Positions 9,245-17,512 of a stretch of 64,000 bases of DNA are shown here, piece by piece; position 1 is the first letter of the stretch, and the number at the start of each line of letters is the position of its first letter. This stretch comes from an uncultured Porphyromonadaceae bacterium (GTDB taxonomy: Bacteria > Bacteroidota > Bacteroidia > Bacteroidales > Muribaculaceae), in assembly GCA_900541835.1 (NCBI GenBank), contig UQLL01000003.1:1-64000 (forward strand), written 5' to 3'. The translations under genes and the position numbers were made by a program. The notes under the pieces are model-generated. The model searched no databases, was not told the DNA's origin, and saw nothing but the letters and a program-made list of their open reading frames with translations.

Positions 9245-11479
9245 ATGCAGAAAAGCAAGTACCTCATTGCAGCGCTGATGACGCTGGGCGGACTGACTCT
9301 TTCGGCGCAGACCTTCCAGAGCGAGGGTCTGAGCTACAAGGTCCTGTCGGCCATAGAGCACACCGTACAGCTCACCGCCTCCGACGCCGCCAACCCTACT
9401 GAAGTGAACCTTCCCGACACCGTAGTATACGAAGGGATTAAGTATGCCCTGACCTCCATCGGAGAGAACGCATTCAGCAACAACAACAAGCTTGTCACGG
9501 TGACGTTGCCGGCCACCTTGCGCGATATACAGTACGGGGCCTTCTTTAAGACTCTGAAACTGCGCACCATCAACGCCCACAGCCCAAAGGCCCCGGACAT
9601 CGAGGCTTCGCCTTTCGCCACTACCGTTTTGGCTGGCGCCACGCTCAACGTGCCCGCCGGGACATGGTTCGACTACCAGTACAACTGGCGTCGTTTCCAG
9701 CGTGTATATGAATACGGCACCAAGCAGGGTGTGGTTGCTGACGGGCTGAAATACAACATCCTCTCGGAACAGGACCGTCTTGTCGGCCTTACCGGCAATT
9801 CCTATACCGGCGCCGTCAACATTCCGGCCACAGCCACAATAGATGGCAAGGAGTACAAGGTTGTGGAGATAGGCTGTTATGCCTTCGACGGCGCCACGGG
9901 CATAACTTCGGTGACAATCCCCGCCTCCGTGCTGGTGATAAACAACTACGCCTTCCGCAAGTCTTCCCTCCCGGCAGTGACCCTTCCGCAGGGACTCCGC
10001 ATGCTCAAGGAAGGATGCTTCGAGTACACACCCCTCACCACCGTGACTATCCCCCCGCGAATCCAGCGTGTGGAGAACCTCGCCTTCGCCTATTGCGACA
10101 AGATGACGGAGGCGACTCTTGGCGACAGCGTCAACTACCTCGGCAATTCCGCGTTCGGTTCCAGCCCTAAGCTGCAGAAAGTCAACGGCGGCGACAAGGT
10201 GACTCTCATCATGGAGTCCGTGTTCCTCAACGATACCAGCCTCACCACCGCGGCCTTCCCCAACGTAGTAACCATAAAAGGTGCCGCCTTCCGCAACACC
10301 GCCGTCAAGTTCACCTTCCCCAAGAGCCTGAAAAGCATTGACCTCCAGGGCTTCATGGAGTGCCGCGGACTTACCGAAGTAGTACTCCCCGACACCATGG
10401 ATCTCGTTGGCTCTACGGCTTTCGCCTCTTGCCCGAACATGACTAAGATTACGTTCCCCAAAGTAGCGAAGTGCAAGCTCGCCAGTTCCGGCATCCTGCA
10501 GAACAACCCGAAGCTCACCGAAGTGGCACTTCCGCAGAACATCACCGTGATTCCCATGTCTTTACTGGCAGGCTGCACGGCGCTGACAACCTTCACCGTT
10601 CCCTCATACATAAAAGAGCTGAAAGGTTCCACTTTCATGCGCTGCACGGCGCTCAAGAGCGTCAAGCTGCCTGAGGGCCTCACCACCATCGGTGGCAGCA
10701 CTTTCTCAGGCTGCTCAGCCCTTACCGAAGTGAACCTGCCCGAAAGCCTCACCTCGCTCGGTGGCACCATCTTCCTGAACTGCACAGCGCTCCGCTATGT
10801 CAAGCTGCCGTCCAAGCTCACAACCTTAGGTGCCGGCACCTTCAACAACTGCACGGCGCTCGACTCCGTAACCTTCGGCCCGAACATCGCCACCATGGGA
10901 CAGTCCACCTTCTTCGGATGCTCAAACATCAAGAGGGTGATTCTGCCCGAAAAGCTGACCATGCTGCCCAACTTCACCTTCAAGAACTGCACCTCGCTGG
11001 ATTCCGTATACATTCCCCGTGCCGTAGCATCGCTCGGCAACCAGGTCTTCAACGGCTGCTCAAAGCTGCCTTCCGTAACCCTGCGTTCCAACGTCTCCAA
11101 AATCGGAACGCTCTGTTTCGTAAGCTGCACCAACCTCAAGACCCTGCGCGTTAACGCCATCACTCCGCCCACCGTAGACTCCACCACTTTCGATGCCGAC
11201 GTCCTCGCCAAGACCACTCTGGTAGTACGCCATGAGGCTGCCTCGGCTTACCGCACAGCCGACGTATGGAAACAGTTCAATTCCATCACCCTTGGCGTGA
11301 ATGCAATCAGCGCCGAAGACGCCGAAATGCCCATTACCATGATGCCGGGCGCAATGGAAGTTCCGGATGGTGCCGAGGTCTACAACCTCTACGGCATGCG
11401 CATGAACCCTGCTTCCTTGGCAAAAGGAATATACATTGTCCGCTACGGCCGTCTCACCCGCAAGGTGATGGTGCCGTAA
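9245..11479 (+). CDS. BspA-like leucine-rich repeat surface protein
   Basis: A 744-residue secreted protein. The N-terminus (MQKSKYLIAALMTLGGLTLSAQ) is a clear signal peptide. The body is a long series of 23-residue-type LRR_5 (Treponema pallidum/BspA) repeats such as 'ALKSVKLPEGLTTIGGSTFS' and similar units, from about residue 50 to 690. The tail (VYNLYGMRMNPASLAKGIYI...) is the short C-terminal domain seen on many exported proteins of this group. BspA-family proteins are known adhesins; the ligand here is unknown. A strong terminator follows, so it is probably a single-gene transcript. Confidence 0.88.
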   Translation: MQKSKYLIAALMTLGGLTLSAQTFQSEGLSYKVLSAIEHTVQLTASDAANPTEVNLPDTVVYEGIKYALTSIGENAFSNNNKLVTVTLPATLRDIQYGAFFKTLKLRTINAHSPKAPDIEASPFATTVLAGATLNVPAGTWFDYQYNWRRFQRVYEYGTKQGVVADGLKYNILSEQDRLVGLTGNSYTGAVNIPATATIDGKEYKVVEIGCYAFDGATGITSVTIPASVLVINNYAFRKSSLPAVTLPQGLRMLKEGCFEYTPLTTVTIPPRIQRVENLAFAYCDKMTEATLGDSVNYLGNSAFGSSPKLQKVNGGDKVTLIMESVFLNDTSLTTAAFPNVVTIKGAAFRNTAVKFTFPKSLKSIDLQGFMECRGLTEVVLPDTMDLVGSTAFASCPNMTKITFPKVAKCKLASSGILQNNPKLTEVALPQNITVIPMSLLAGCTALTTFTVPSYIKELKGSTFMRCTALKSVKLPEGLTTIGGSTFSGCSALTEVNLPESLTSLGGTIFLNCTALRYVKLPSKLTTLGAGTFNNCTALDSVTFGPNIATMGQSTFFGCSNIKRVILPEKLTMLPNFTFKNCTSLDSVYIPRAVASLGNQVFNGCSKLPSVTLRSNVSKIGTLCFVSCTNLKTLRVNAITPPTVDSTTFDADVLAKTTLVVRHEAASAYRTADVWKQFNSITLGVNAISAEDAEMPITMMPGAMEVPDGAEVYNLYGMRMNPASLAKGIYIVRYGRLTRKVMVP

Positions 11480-11509
11480 AATCCGACAAGACATACCATG
11501 AATCAACGC

Positions 11510-11541
11510 CACCGCGTTCCTTTCCGGAGCGCGGTGTTTTT
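11510..11541 (+). terminator. Intrinsic terminator after the BspA-like gene
   Basis: CACCGCGTTCC (11510-11520) pairs with GGAGCGCGGTG (11526-11536), 11 pairs including one G-T, loop TTTCC, followed by TTTTT. Confidence 0.88.
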
Positions 11542-11571
11542 CGTGGAAGCCGTCATTTTAAGAGCTTGCTT

Positions 11572-11612
11572 AATAACGCGAGTTCGGGATAAGGACCGCC
11601 CTGAAAAAGTTG
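11572..11612 (-). repeat. Interspersed repeat family E, copy 2
   Basis: The reverse complement of this block closely matches 7108-7148 with a handful of differences. It lies between the terminator and the upp promoter. Confidence 0.7.
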
Positions 11613-11659
11613 TGTCCATTGCGCGGAAGCGTCCACAACGTTTTTCCGTGCAATGTGCA

Positions 11660-11689
11660 TTGTGCTTTGTGCATTTTTTAGTAATTTTG
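11660..11689 (+). promoter_or_regulatory. upp promoter with near-leaderless start
   Basis: TTG at 11660-11662, 19-base spacer, TAATTTTG at 11682-11689. With the usual start site a few bases after the -7 box, transcription would begin at or next to the ATG at 11695. Confidence 0.7.
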
Positions 11690-11694
11690 CGGCA

Positions 11695-12354
11695 ATGATT
11701 GAGATTATCAACTTCGAGGACCGTCCGAGCCTCGTCAACGTCTATATGGCGGAGCTGCGCGACGTGCGCATCCAGGCCGACCCGCTGCGCTTCCGCACCA
11801 ACCTGGAACGCATCGGCCAGATCATGGCCTACGAGATCAGCCACCGCCTGGAATACGTGGAGAGCGACGTCGAGACGCCCCTCGGCACCGCCCGCTGCCG
11901 TCGTCCCGCCCAGGAACCCGTGCTCGCCACAATCATGCGCGCCGGAATACCATTCCACCAGGGCTTCCTGAGCTACTTCGACTACGCTGAGAACGCTTTT
12001 GTGAGCGCCTACCGCCGCTACAAGGAGAAGGGCTACACCTTCGACGTCCTCATCGAATACCTCGCATCCCCCGACATCGAGGGCAAGACGCTGGTAATCG
12101 CCGACCCCATGCTTGCCACCGGCGCCAGCATGGAGCTCGCCTACCGCGCGCTGCTCGGCAAGGGAGAGCCGGCCCACATCCACGTCGCCTCCGTCATCGC
12201 CTCCCGCCAGGCCGTCGACTACGTCGCCGGCGTCTTCCCGCAGGAGAAGACCACCATATGGTGCGGCGCCATCGACCCCGAAATCAACGCCCACTCATAC
12301 ATCGTCCCAGGTCTGGGCGACGCCGGCGACCTCGCCTACGGCAAGAAACTCTGA
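11695..12354 (+). CDS. upp: Uracil phosphoribosyltransferase
   Basis: Makes UMP from uracil and PRPP in pyrimidine salvage (cytosol). The 219-residue protein carries the PRPP-binding signature VIADPMLATGAS near residue 133 and the C-terminal uracil-binding region ending in PGLGDAGDLAYG. The ATG at 11695 is used because it begins the conserved N-terminus; an upstream in-frame start at 11653 overlaps the promoter. It leads a plus-strand run through ribH, with recF starting 6 bases after its stop. Confidence 0.93.
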   Translation: MIEIINFEDRPSLVNVYMAELRDVRIQADPLRFRTNLERIGQIMAYEISHRLEYVESDVETPLGTARCRRPAQEPVLATIMRAGIPFHQGFLSYFDYAENAFVSAYRRYKEKGYTFDVLIEYLASPDIEGKTLVIADPMLATGASMELAYRALLGKGEPAHIHVASVIASRQAVDYVAGVFPQEKTTIWCGAIDPEINAHSYIVPGLGDAGDLAYGKKL

Positions 12355-12360
12355 CCTGTC

Positions 12361-13455
12361 ATGGTACTGCGCGGCGCCGAGATTCTCAACTTCAAGAACA
12401 TCGCCGAGGCGAGGCTCGACTTCTCGCCCAAGGTGAACTGCGTCCTGGGCCGCAACGCCATGGGCAAGAGCAACCTGCTCGAGGCCGTCCACTTCATGAG
12501 TTTCATGCGCGGATTTCGGGTCCTCCCGGACAGCGAGTTCATGCGCCACGGCCAGGAGACGACCCTGCTCAAGGGCGACTACCTGGCCGACAGCGGCACC
12601 ACCCTCAGCCTGTCGGTGGGCATGACGCGCGGCCGCCGCAAGTCCGTGCGCGCCGATGGCAAGGAGTATCCCCGCATCGCCGCCCACATCGGCCGCCTGC
12701 CCCTGGTGCTCGTCGCCCCGCAGGACACCGCCATAGTGCTCGGCGCCGGACAGGAGCGCCGCCGCTTCATGGACATGGTGATCTCGCAGGCCGACGGCGC
12801 CTACCTCCAGCACCTCATGCACTACACTCGGTCGCTGGAGAGCCGCAACCGCATGCTCCGCTCCGGCATCCGCGACGCCCTGCTCTACGAGAGCGTGGAG
12901 CAGCCCCTGTGCCAGGCCGCCGCCGCCATACACTCCGTCCGCCGGCAGTGGGCCGAGGCGCTCGCGCCCATCTTCAGCCGTTACCACCGGGCGCTCTCGG
13001 CCGGCGCCGACGACGTCGCCATCCGCTACAGGTCCGCCCTCAACGACGCCGCCATGCCTGAAATCCTCGAGAGTCACCGCCAGCGTGACGCCATCCTCGG
13101 CTACACCTCCCAGGGTGTGCACCGCGACGACCTCGAGGCCATGCTCGGCGACCATCTGCTGCGCGGAATAGGCAGCCAGGGGCAGCTCAAGACCTTTACG
13201 GTGGCCCTGAAGCTGGCCGTGTTCGACTACCTGCGCCAGGCTCGCGGCGAGACTCCCATCCTGCTGCTCGACGACATCTTCGACAAGCTCGACGCCTCCC
13301 GTGTGGAGCACATCCTCTCCGTCGTCGGACCCGACTCCGGCTTCGGCCAGATCTTCATCACCGACACCAACCGCGAGCACCTCGACCGCATACTGTCAGG
13401 CATCGACGGCCATCTCCTCTTTCAGGCCGAAAACGGCGCCTTCGCACGAATCTGA
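12361..13455 (+). CDS. recF: DNA replication and repair protein RecF
   Basis: A 364-residue SMC-like ATPase that loads RecA at single-strand gaps. Visible motifs: Walker A GRNAMGKSN near residue 34 (N-terminal to it, the NFKN...F segment), the QERRRFMD segment near 132, the signature region SQGQLKTFTVALK near 272, and Walker B LLLDDIFDKLD near 300. Length fits the family. It is followed 7 bases later by the DciA-like gene, a common arrangement. Confidence 0.95.
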   Translation: MVLRGAEILNFKNIAEARLDFSPKVNCVLGRNAMGKSNLLEAVHFMSFMRGFRVLPDSEFMRHGQETTLLKGDYLADSGTTLSLSVGMTRGRRKSVRADGKEYPRIAAHIGRLPLVLVAPQDTAIVLGAGQERRRFMDMVISQADGAYLQHLMHYTRSLESRNRMLRSGIRDALLYESVEQPLCQAAAAIHSVRRQWAEALAPIFSRYHRALSAGADDVAIRYRSALNDAAMPEILESHRQRDAILGYTSQGVHRDDLEAMLGDHLLRGIGSQGQLKTFTVALKLAVFDYLRQARGETPILLLDDIFDKLDASRVEHILSVVGPDSGFGQIFITDTNREHLDRILSGIDGHLLFQAENGAFARI

Positions 13456-13462
13456 CACGGAC

Positions 13463-13753
13463 ATGAAACGTACTCATCCCGTAACGCTCGCCTCCGTGCT
13501 CGACGGCATCATGGACAGCCGCCGCCTCCGTTCGCGCCTGACGCAGCGCCAGGCCGTCGCCCTCTGGCCACAGATCGCCGGTGAGGCTGTAGCCCGGCAG
13601 GCGCAGGCCCTCGACATAGACCGCGGCACTCTCCACATACATTGCGACATCCCCGTGCTCCGGCAGGAGATTCTCATAAACTCCGGCACCCTCATCGCCC
13701 GCATCAACGAGCAGTGCGGTGCCGAAGTCATCAAACACATACGCTTCGTATGA
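13463..13753 (+). CDS. DUF721 / DciA-like protein
   Basis: A 96-residue protein of the DUF721 family, which includes the bacterial helicase loader DciA. The pattern LASVLDGIMDSRRL...W..I.G..VA..A and the closing INEQCGAEVIKHIRFV fit the family, and so does the position right after recF. The ATG at 13463 excludes out-of-family residues encoded inside recF. Its stop overlaps the next start (ATGA), suggesting coupled translation. Helicase loading is inferred from the family. Confidence 0.85.
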   Translation: MKRTHPVTLASVLDGIMDSRRLRSRLTQRQAVALWPQIAGEAVARQAQALDIDRGTLHIHCDIPVLRQEILINSGTLIARINEQCGAEVIKHIRFV

Positions 13754-14205
13754 CACAGAAACCCGATTTCCAGTTCGACCCATCGCTCTACCACGCACGT
13801 GCCGAGGTGCAGATTCGTTTCAATGACATCGACATCCTCGGCCATCTCAACAATGTGCAGTACTTCTCGCTGTTCGACACCGCCAAGGCCCAGTACCTGC
13901 AGCAGGTCATGCGCGGCGACATCGACTGGCGGAGGGTGGAGACCGTCATCGCCAACATCGACTGCGACTTCATAGCCTCCGCCTACTACGGCGAGCCGAT
14001 AGAGATCTACACCCGCTGCATCAAGCTGGGCAAGCGTGCCTTCACCCTGGAGCAGGTCATGGTCAACGCCTCCAACCTGCAGGTCAAGGCCGTGTGTCGC
14101 ACCGTCATGGTCAGCTACGACCCCGACCTGGGCGTCACCGTCGAAATCTCCGACCGCGCCCGCGACGGTATCAACGCCTTAGAGCGCAACCAGTGCCGCA
14201 TCTGA
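13750..14205 (+). CDS. Acyl-CoA thioesterase, hotdog fold (4HBT)
   Basis: A 151-residue single hotdog-domain protein. The N-terminal VQIRFNDIDILGHLNNVQYF segment carries the conserved Asp and the HLNN helix of 4-hydroxybenzoyl-CoA thioesterase relatives such as YbgC. It probably hydrolyses an acyl-CoA or acyl-ACP thioester; the substrate cannot be told. The start overlaps the stop of the preceding gene by ATGA. Confidence 0.85.
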   Translation: MTQKPDFQFDPSLYHARAEVQIRFNDIDILGHLNNVQYFSLFDTAKAQYLQQVMRGDIDWRRVETVIANIDCDFIASAYYGEPIEIYTRCIKLGKRAFTLEQVMVNASNLQVKAVCRTVMVSYDPDLGVTVEISDRARDGINALERNQCRI

Positions 14206-14210
14206 AAGCT

Positions 14211-14277
14211 GTAGGGTCGCACGGATCGTGCGGCCGAAACATTTACTCTGCAATTGCCGTCGAGCTTCGGCTCGGCG
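14211..14277. repeat. Composite repeat: family A next to family B
   Basis: GTAGGGTCGCACGGATCGTGCG (family A, 14211-14232) and GCAATTGCCGTCGAGC TTCG GCTCGGC (family B, 14250-14275) lie 17 bases apart. Both fold into hairpins. The same A-then-B order recurs at 30517-30573. Confidence 0.75.
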
Positions 14278-14291
14278 ATACCCCTCAAAAT

Positions 14292-14921
14292 ATGAACACC
14301 ACCCACAACATAGACACCGCGGCCCTCTTCAGCCGCATCATCGCCGCCGAGAGCGCGGCCGTGGCTTCCATTCCCGCCTCGCAGGGCTATGAGCAGGCCC
14401 TGCGACTGATACTGGAGCACGTGCACCGCCGCCACGGCAAGCTCGTGGTCAGTGGCATGGGCAAGTGTGGCCAGATCGCCATGAACATCGCCACCACGTT
14501 CTGCTCCACCGGCACCCCGGCCGTCTTCCTCCACCCCGCCGAGGCACAGCACGGCGACCTCGGAATACTCCAGGCCGACGACCTGCTGCTCCTCCTCTCC
14601 AACTCCGGCAAGACCCGCGAGATAGTGGAGCTTGTGGACCTGGCACGCCGACTGAACCCTGACGTGCCCTTGATTGTTATAACGGGAAACGACCGCAGTC
14701 CGCTGGCGCAGGAAGCCGACGTGTGCCTGCACACCGGGGGCGCCCCCGAGGTCTGCCCCCTGGGTCTGACACCCACCGTCTCCACCACTCAGATGACGGT
14801 GATGGGCGACGTGCTGGTGGTGGCCACCATGACCGCCATCGGCCTGACCGCCCACGACTATGCCCTGCGCCACCACGGCGGATACCTCGGCTCCGCCGCC
14901 AAGAAAGCCGCGAACTGCTGA
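14292..14921 (+). CDS. KpsF/GutQ-type SIS sugar-phosphate isomerase
   Basis: Most likely D-arabinose 5-phosphate isomerase, converting ribulose 5-phosphate to the precursor of Kdo. The 209-residue protein is one SIS domain: VVSGMGKCGQIAMNIATTF near residue 50, FLHPAEAQHGDLG near 77 and LLLSNSGKTREIVEL near 97. The usual C-terminal CBS pair (full proteins are about 320 residues) is absent, so it is a SIS-only form as known for some Bacteroides enzymes. Start at the ATG at 14292, after the repeat block. A Kdo transferase gene (waaA) is in the same window at 59202-60494. Confidence 0.82.
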   Translation: MNTTHNIDTAALFSRIIAAESAAVASIPASQGYEQALRLILEHVHRRHGKLVVSGMGKCGQIAMNIATTFCSTGTPAVFLHPAEAQHGDLGILQADDLLLLLSNSGKTREIVELVDLARRLNPDVPLIVITGNDRSPLAQEADVCLHTGGAPEVCPLGLTPTVSTTQMTVMGDVLVVATMTAIGLTAHDYALRHHGGYLGSAAKKAANC

Positions 14922-14936
14922 CAACGGTAGAGGGAT

Positions 14937-14997
14937 GTAGGGATGCACCCTGGTGCATCCGTCCACCTCTTGCGGATGCACCAGGGTGCATCCCTAC
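14937..14997. repeat. Paired inverted family A repeats
   Basis: Two family A hairpins face each other: GTAGGGATGCACC CT GGTGCATCC (14937-14960) and its reverse complement (14974-14997), separated by 13 bases. The whole block is an inverted repeat built from inverted repeats. Confidence 0.85.
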
Positions 14998-15023
14998 AAT
15001 TCAACTAAAGAAAAGAAAGATAT

Positions 15024-15947
15024 ATGCTTCTCAACGATCTTATACTGACCATGGGCGAGAAACGCGACAGCGAAGCCCATCGCGTTCTCAAAGAAGTGGA
15101 AGGAATACGCCGCGTCACTGCCCAGCTGGTGGCCGAGCAGCGCTACCGCGACGCTCTGGAGCGCGTAGTCGAAGGTCTCCGCGAGCTCCGCGCGCATCCC
15201 GACTACGAGTCCGACTCTTTCCGCCAGGCTCTCGTCGCCCTCCTCTTCGACCTTGCCGAAATACACTATACCCTCAAGGACTACCGACAGAGCGAGAAGG
15301 AGCTCGACATCCTCTTCAAGGTCCTCGGCGTACTGGTCAAGAAGGACTCCGAGAAATTCGGCGCCATGCACATCCTGGCCATGGACCTGAGCACCCGCAT
15401 CCTCCGCTCCCGCCGCAAGGCCATGGACATGCTCGCCCGCCAGGAGCTCCAGACGGCCTCCCTGTACGAGAAAGTGAACTCCGGCATGGCCGCCGCCACC
15501 GAGAAGCTCGTCGAGTCGCTGCGCAAGGTCGCCGAGCTGCTTGCCGCCTCCGGCGACTACCGCGCCGCCCTCAAGTTCTACACCGAGGCCATCAAGTACT
15601 CCAAGCGCCGCTCGGGCCGCATCACCCGCAAGGAAGTCAAGATGAGCCTGGACATGGCCGAGATCATGATGCGCGTCCGCGCCATGCGTCCCCGCGCCAA
15701 GCGCCTGCTCGAGGCCCTGCTGCCTCACGCCATCGCCCTGGGCACCATCGAGCTCGAGGAGGACATCCTCGCCCTAATCGAGGTCATCGACGCCGACATC
15801 GAGCGCGAGCCTATCTGGAAGGCATTCCTCCACCGCCTCGGCCTCAAGGGCCGCAAGCCCGCCAAGGCCAAGGAACCAGAACCCAACAACGAGGTAATCG
15901 TAAGCAAGGACGAGACGATTCTCCCCATCGCCGACAAAAACAAATAG
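15024..15947 (+). CDS. TPR-like helical protein of unknown function
   Basis: A 307-residue cytoplasmic protein with no signal peptide. Helical repeats are visible (AEQRYRDALERVVEGLREL, DYRQSEKELDILFKVLGVL, SGDYRAALKFYTEAIKYS), in keeping with a tetratricopeptide fold, and a charged tail begins near residue 275. Genes of this type are often found directly before ribH in Bacteroidales; no catalytic motif is evident. The stop codon TAG (15945-15947) overlaps the first bases of a family C repeat. Confidence 0.72.
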   Translation: MLLNDLILTMGEKRDSEAHRVLKEVEGIRRVTAQLVAEQRYRDALERVVEGLRELRAHPDYESDSFRQALVALLFDLAEIHYTLKDYRQSEKELDILFKVLGVLVKKDSEKFGAMHILAMDLSTRILRSRRKAMDMLARQELQTASLYEKVNSGMAAATEKLVESLRKVAELLAASGDYRAALKFYTEAIKYSKRRSGRITRKEVKMSLDMAEIMMRVRAMRPRAKRLLEALLPHAIALGTIELEEDILALIEVIDADIEREPIWKAFLHRLGLKGRKPAKAKEPEPNNEVIVSKDETILPIADKNK

Positions 15948-16006
15948 CTGGGAGCCGAGAGTGGGACAATGCCACCAGCGTATCGGCAGTCTCTCAGCTC
16001 TCGGCT
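15946..16006. repeat. Family C element, copy 1
   Basis: AGCTGGGAGCCGAGAG at the left end and CTCTCAGCTCTCGGCT at the right form terminal inverted repeats around a core with 'GCCACCAGCGTATCGGCAG'. The core resembles the cores of the copies at 40198-40247 and 62023-62088. It overlaps the stop codon of the upstream gene and ends 9 bases before ribH. Confidence 0.75.
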
Positions 16007-16015
16007 AAAAAAATC

Positions 16016-16495
16016 ATGTCAACTATTCTCAACACAGCCGGGCAGACGCTCGCCATGCCGTCGCCCAAGCCCGGATTCCGCTGTGCCGTAGTAGTGGCAC
16101 GCTGGAACGACAACATCACCGATGCGCTCCTCGACGGCGCCATGACATCTTTCCGTTCCGTCGGCCTCGGACCCAACAGCATCGAAGTGGTGCGCGTGCC
16201 GGGTACCGTGGAGCTCGTCTACGCCGCCGCCCGCGCACAGTCCAACGGCAAGTACAACGCCGTCATCGTCATCGGCTGCGTCATCCGTGGCGACACTCCC
16301 CACTTCGACTACGTATGCCAGATCGCCGCCACCGGTGTGGCGCGCCTCAACGCCGCCGGCACTGTTCCCGTCATCTTCGGCGTCCTGACGGTCGACAACC
16401 TCCAGCAGGCCCTCGACCGCGCCGGCGGCTCCCTTGGCAACAAAGGCTCCGAAGCCGCCGCCGCCGCCATCGAGATGGCCAACCTCACCCTTTGA
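16016..16495 (+). CDS. ribH: 6,7-dimethyl-8-ribityllumazine synthase
   Basis: Penultimate step of riboflavin synthesis. The 159-residue protein has the conserved VARWND near residue 23, the VVRVPGTVEL segment near 60, and the substrate loop GCVIRGDTPHFDYVC near 86-100 with its catalytic His. The ATG at 16016 follows a family C repeat; the open frame continues far upstream but without similarity. Last gene of the plus-strand run from upp. Confidence 0.94.
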   Translation: MSTILNTAGQTLAMPSPKPGFRCAVVVARWNDNITDALLDGAMTSFRSVGLGPNSIEVVRVPGTVELVYAAARAQSNGKYNAVIVIGCVIRGDTPHFDYVCQIAATGVARLNAAGTVPVIFGVLTVDNLQQALDRAGGSLGNKGSEAAAAAIEMANLTL

Positions 16496-16553
16496 ACCTA
16501 CCGTCTGTTAACCGCAATGGGGGTGTGTCAAAATTCAAAATTTCGGTCAAATT

Positions 16554-16581
16554 GTAGGGCTGCACCAGGGTGCAGCCCTAC
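16554..16581. repeat. Family A palindrome (may act as terminator)
   Basis: GTAGGGCTGCACC and its exact complement around a two-base AG centre, 28 bases. It follows ribH by 58 bases and could form a strong hairpin, but lacks a T-tract. Confidence 0.85.
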
Positions 16582-16614
16582 GATTCGCCGGATTTTGCAA
16601 CACTCTCATCTCAC

Positions 16615-16636
16615 TCCTTATCCCGAACTCGCGTTA
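16615..16636 (+). repeat. Family E repeat, partial copy
   Basis: TCCTTATCCCGAACTCGCGT and two further bases match the right half of the family E copies at 7108 and 11572. It lies 10 bases from the end of the restriction enzyme gene. Confidence 0.65.
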
Positions 16637-16645
16637 CTACAAAAT

Positions 16646-17512
16646 TCACTGTGGCATGGTTGCCTTCCATTCAAGGTTGAACCATTGGCGTTGGGAAAGC
16701 CAATACTTTGCCGCTTCCTTCGCGTGTTCGGTAAAGAGGGCAAGGTCGAAGCCGCTTTTGTATATACGGTCTTCGGCGACTATCTCCGACAGCACGTACA
16801 TGCCATGCCATCCGTTTTCGGGAAATTCCTGTGTGCCTCCGTTTACCATGCCTACGAATTTAGGCATACGTAGGAACTCTCCGTCCAAGGCGATACATGC
16901 GCTCCAGAAAAACGACTGCATGGCGTGCATTGACGGTTCGCGGTCTCTCGTGACACGGTCTCTGATGGATGTCTTGCTCTGAATGCACCCGAAGACATAT
17001 TGCTTGTCCTCTTTTTCCACTATGGCGTAAAGGTCAAAGATGGATGCCCTGATTTGTTTTTCTATCCACGCTATGTCTCGCGGCTCATTGGCGATTTCAC
17101 CGGCCTTTATCAGAAGATTCAAATCCTTCTGAAGAAGAATCGCGACATTCGTTCCCTGCAGTGACAGATTTGCCAGCTCTTTTATCAGTTCTTCGAATGC
17201 GTGGCCACTGGATTTGCGCCAGCTTTGTTCTGCACTGATGACTTTGGCCACAGTCTGTTCGTCTACGTTAATGCCTGATTTGCGGAAAATATGCACCTTA
17301 TATACGCCTCTCCATATATTTGCAACATCGTCATCGGGAAACCGTGAGACGCCTTCCTTCAAAGAAGCCCTGATTGACAGCTTTTGAGCGAACTGTTCCG
17401 CGGCCTGTCGTGTCTTGTCAGATGCTGTTTTGCCCTTTAGGAAGTCTGCATATGCCTTTCGGTATGTGGAAGTATAGACACGTTTGCAGTATTGGAAGAT
17501 TTTATCTGTCAT
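16646..17512 (-). CDS. Type II restriction endonuclease, probable CCGG-group
   Basis: A 288-residue protein that follows the methyltransferase with an 11-base overlap. The start at 17512 is taken because earlier in-frame codons lie deep inside the methyltransferase gene. Residues D160 (IFDLYAIV), Q178-S-K180 (CIQSK) fit a PD-(D/E)xK nuclease core with Gln for the second acid, and R184-D185-R186 right after the lysine matches the R-(D/E)-R motif that reads CCGG or CC/GG in enzymes such as NgoMIV and EcoRII. It resembles the BsaWI-type family, but that assignment is from memory. G+C is clearly below that of neighbouring genes (48 percent in one 60-base line), indicating transfer. Confidence 0.72.
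   Translation of the reverse strand: MTDKIFQYCKRVYTSTYRKAYADFLKGKTASDKTRQAAEQFAQKLSIRASLKEGVSRFPDDDVANIWRGVYKVHIFRKSGINVDEQTVAKVISAEQSWRKSSGHAFEELIKELANLSLQGTNVAILLQKDLNLLIKAGEIANEPRDIAWIEKQIRASIFDLYAIVEKEDKQYVFGCIQSKTSIRDRVTRDREPSMHAMQSFFWSACIALDGEFLRMPKFVGMVNGGTQEFPENGWHGMYVLSEIVAEDRIYKSGFDLALFTEHAKEAAKYWLSQRQWFNLEWKATMPQ

Noticed and set aside
14723..16015. Long upstream extension of the ribH frame
   Set aside because: It runs through two other genes in another frame and encodes Arg/Pro/His-rich sequence with no family likeness; RibH begins at 16016.
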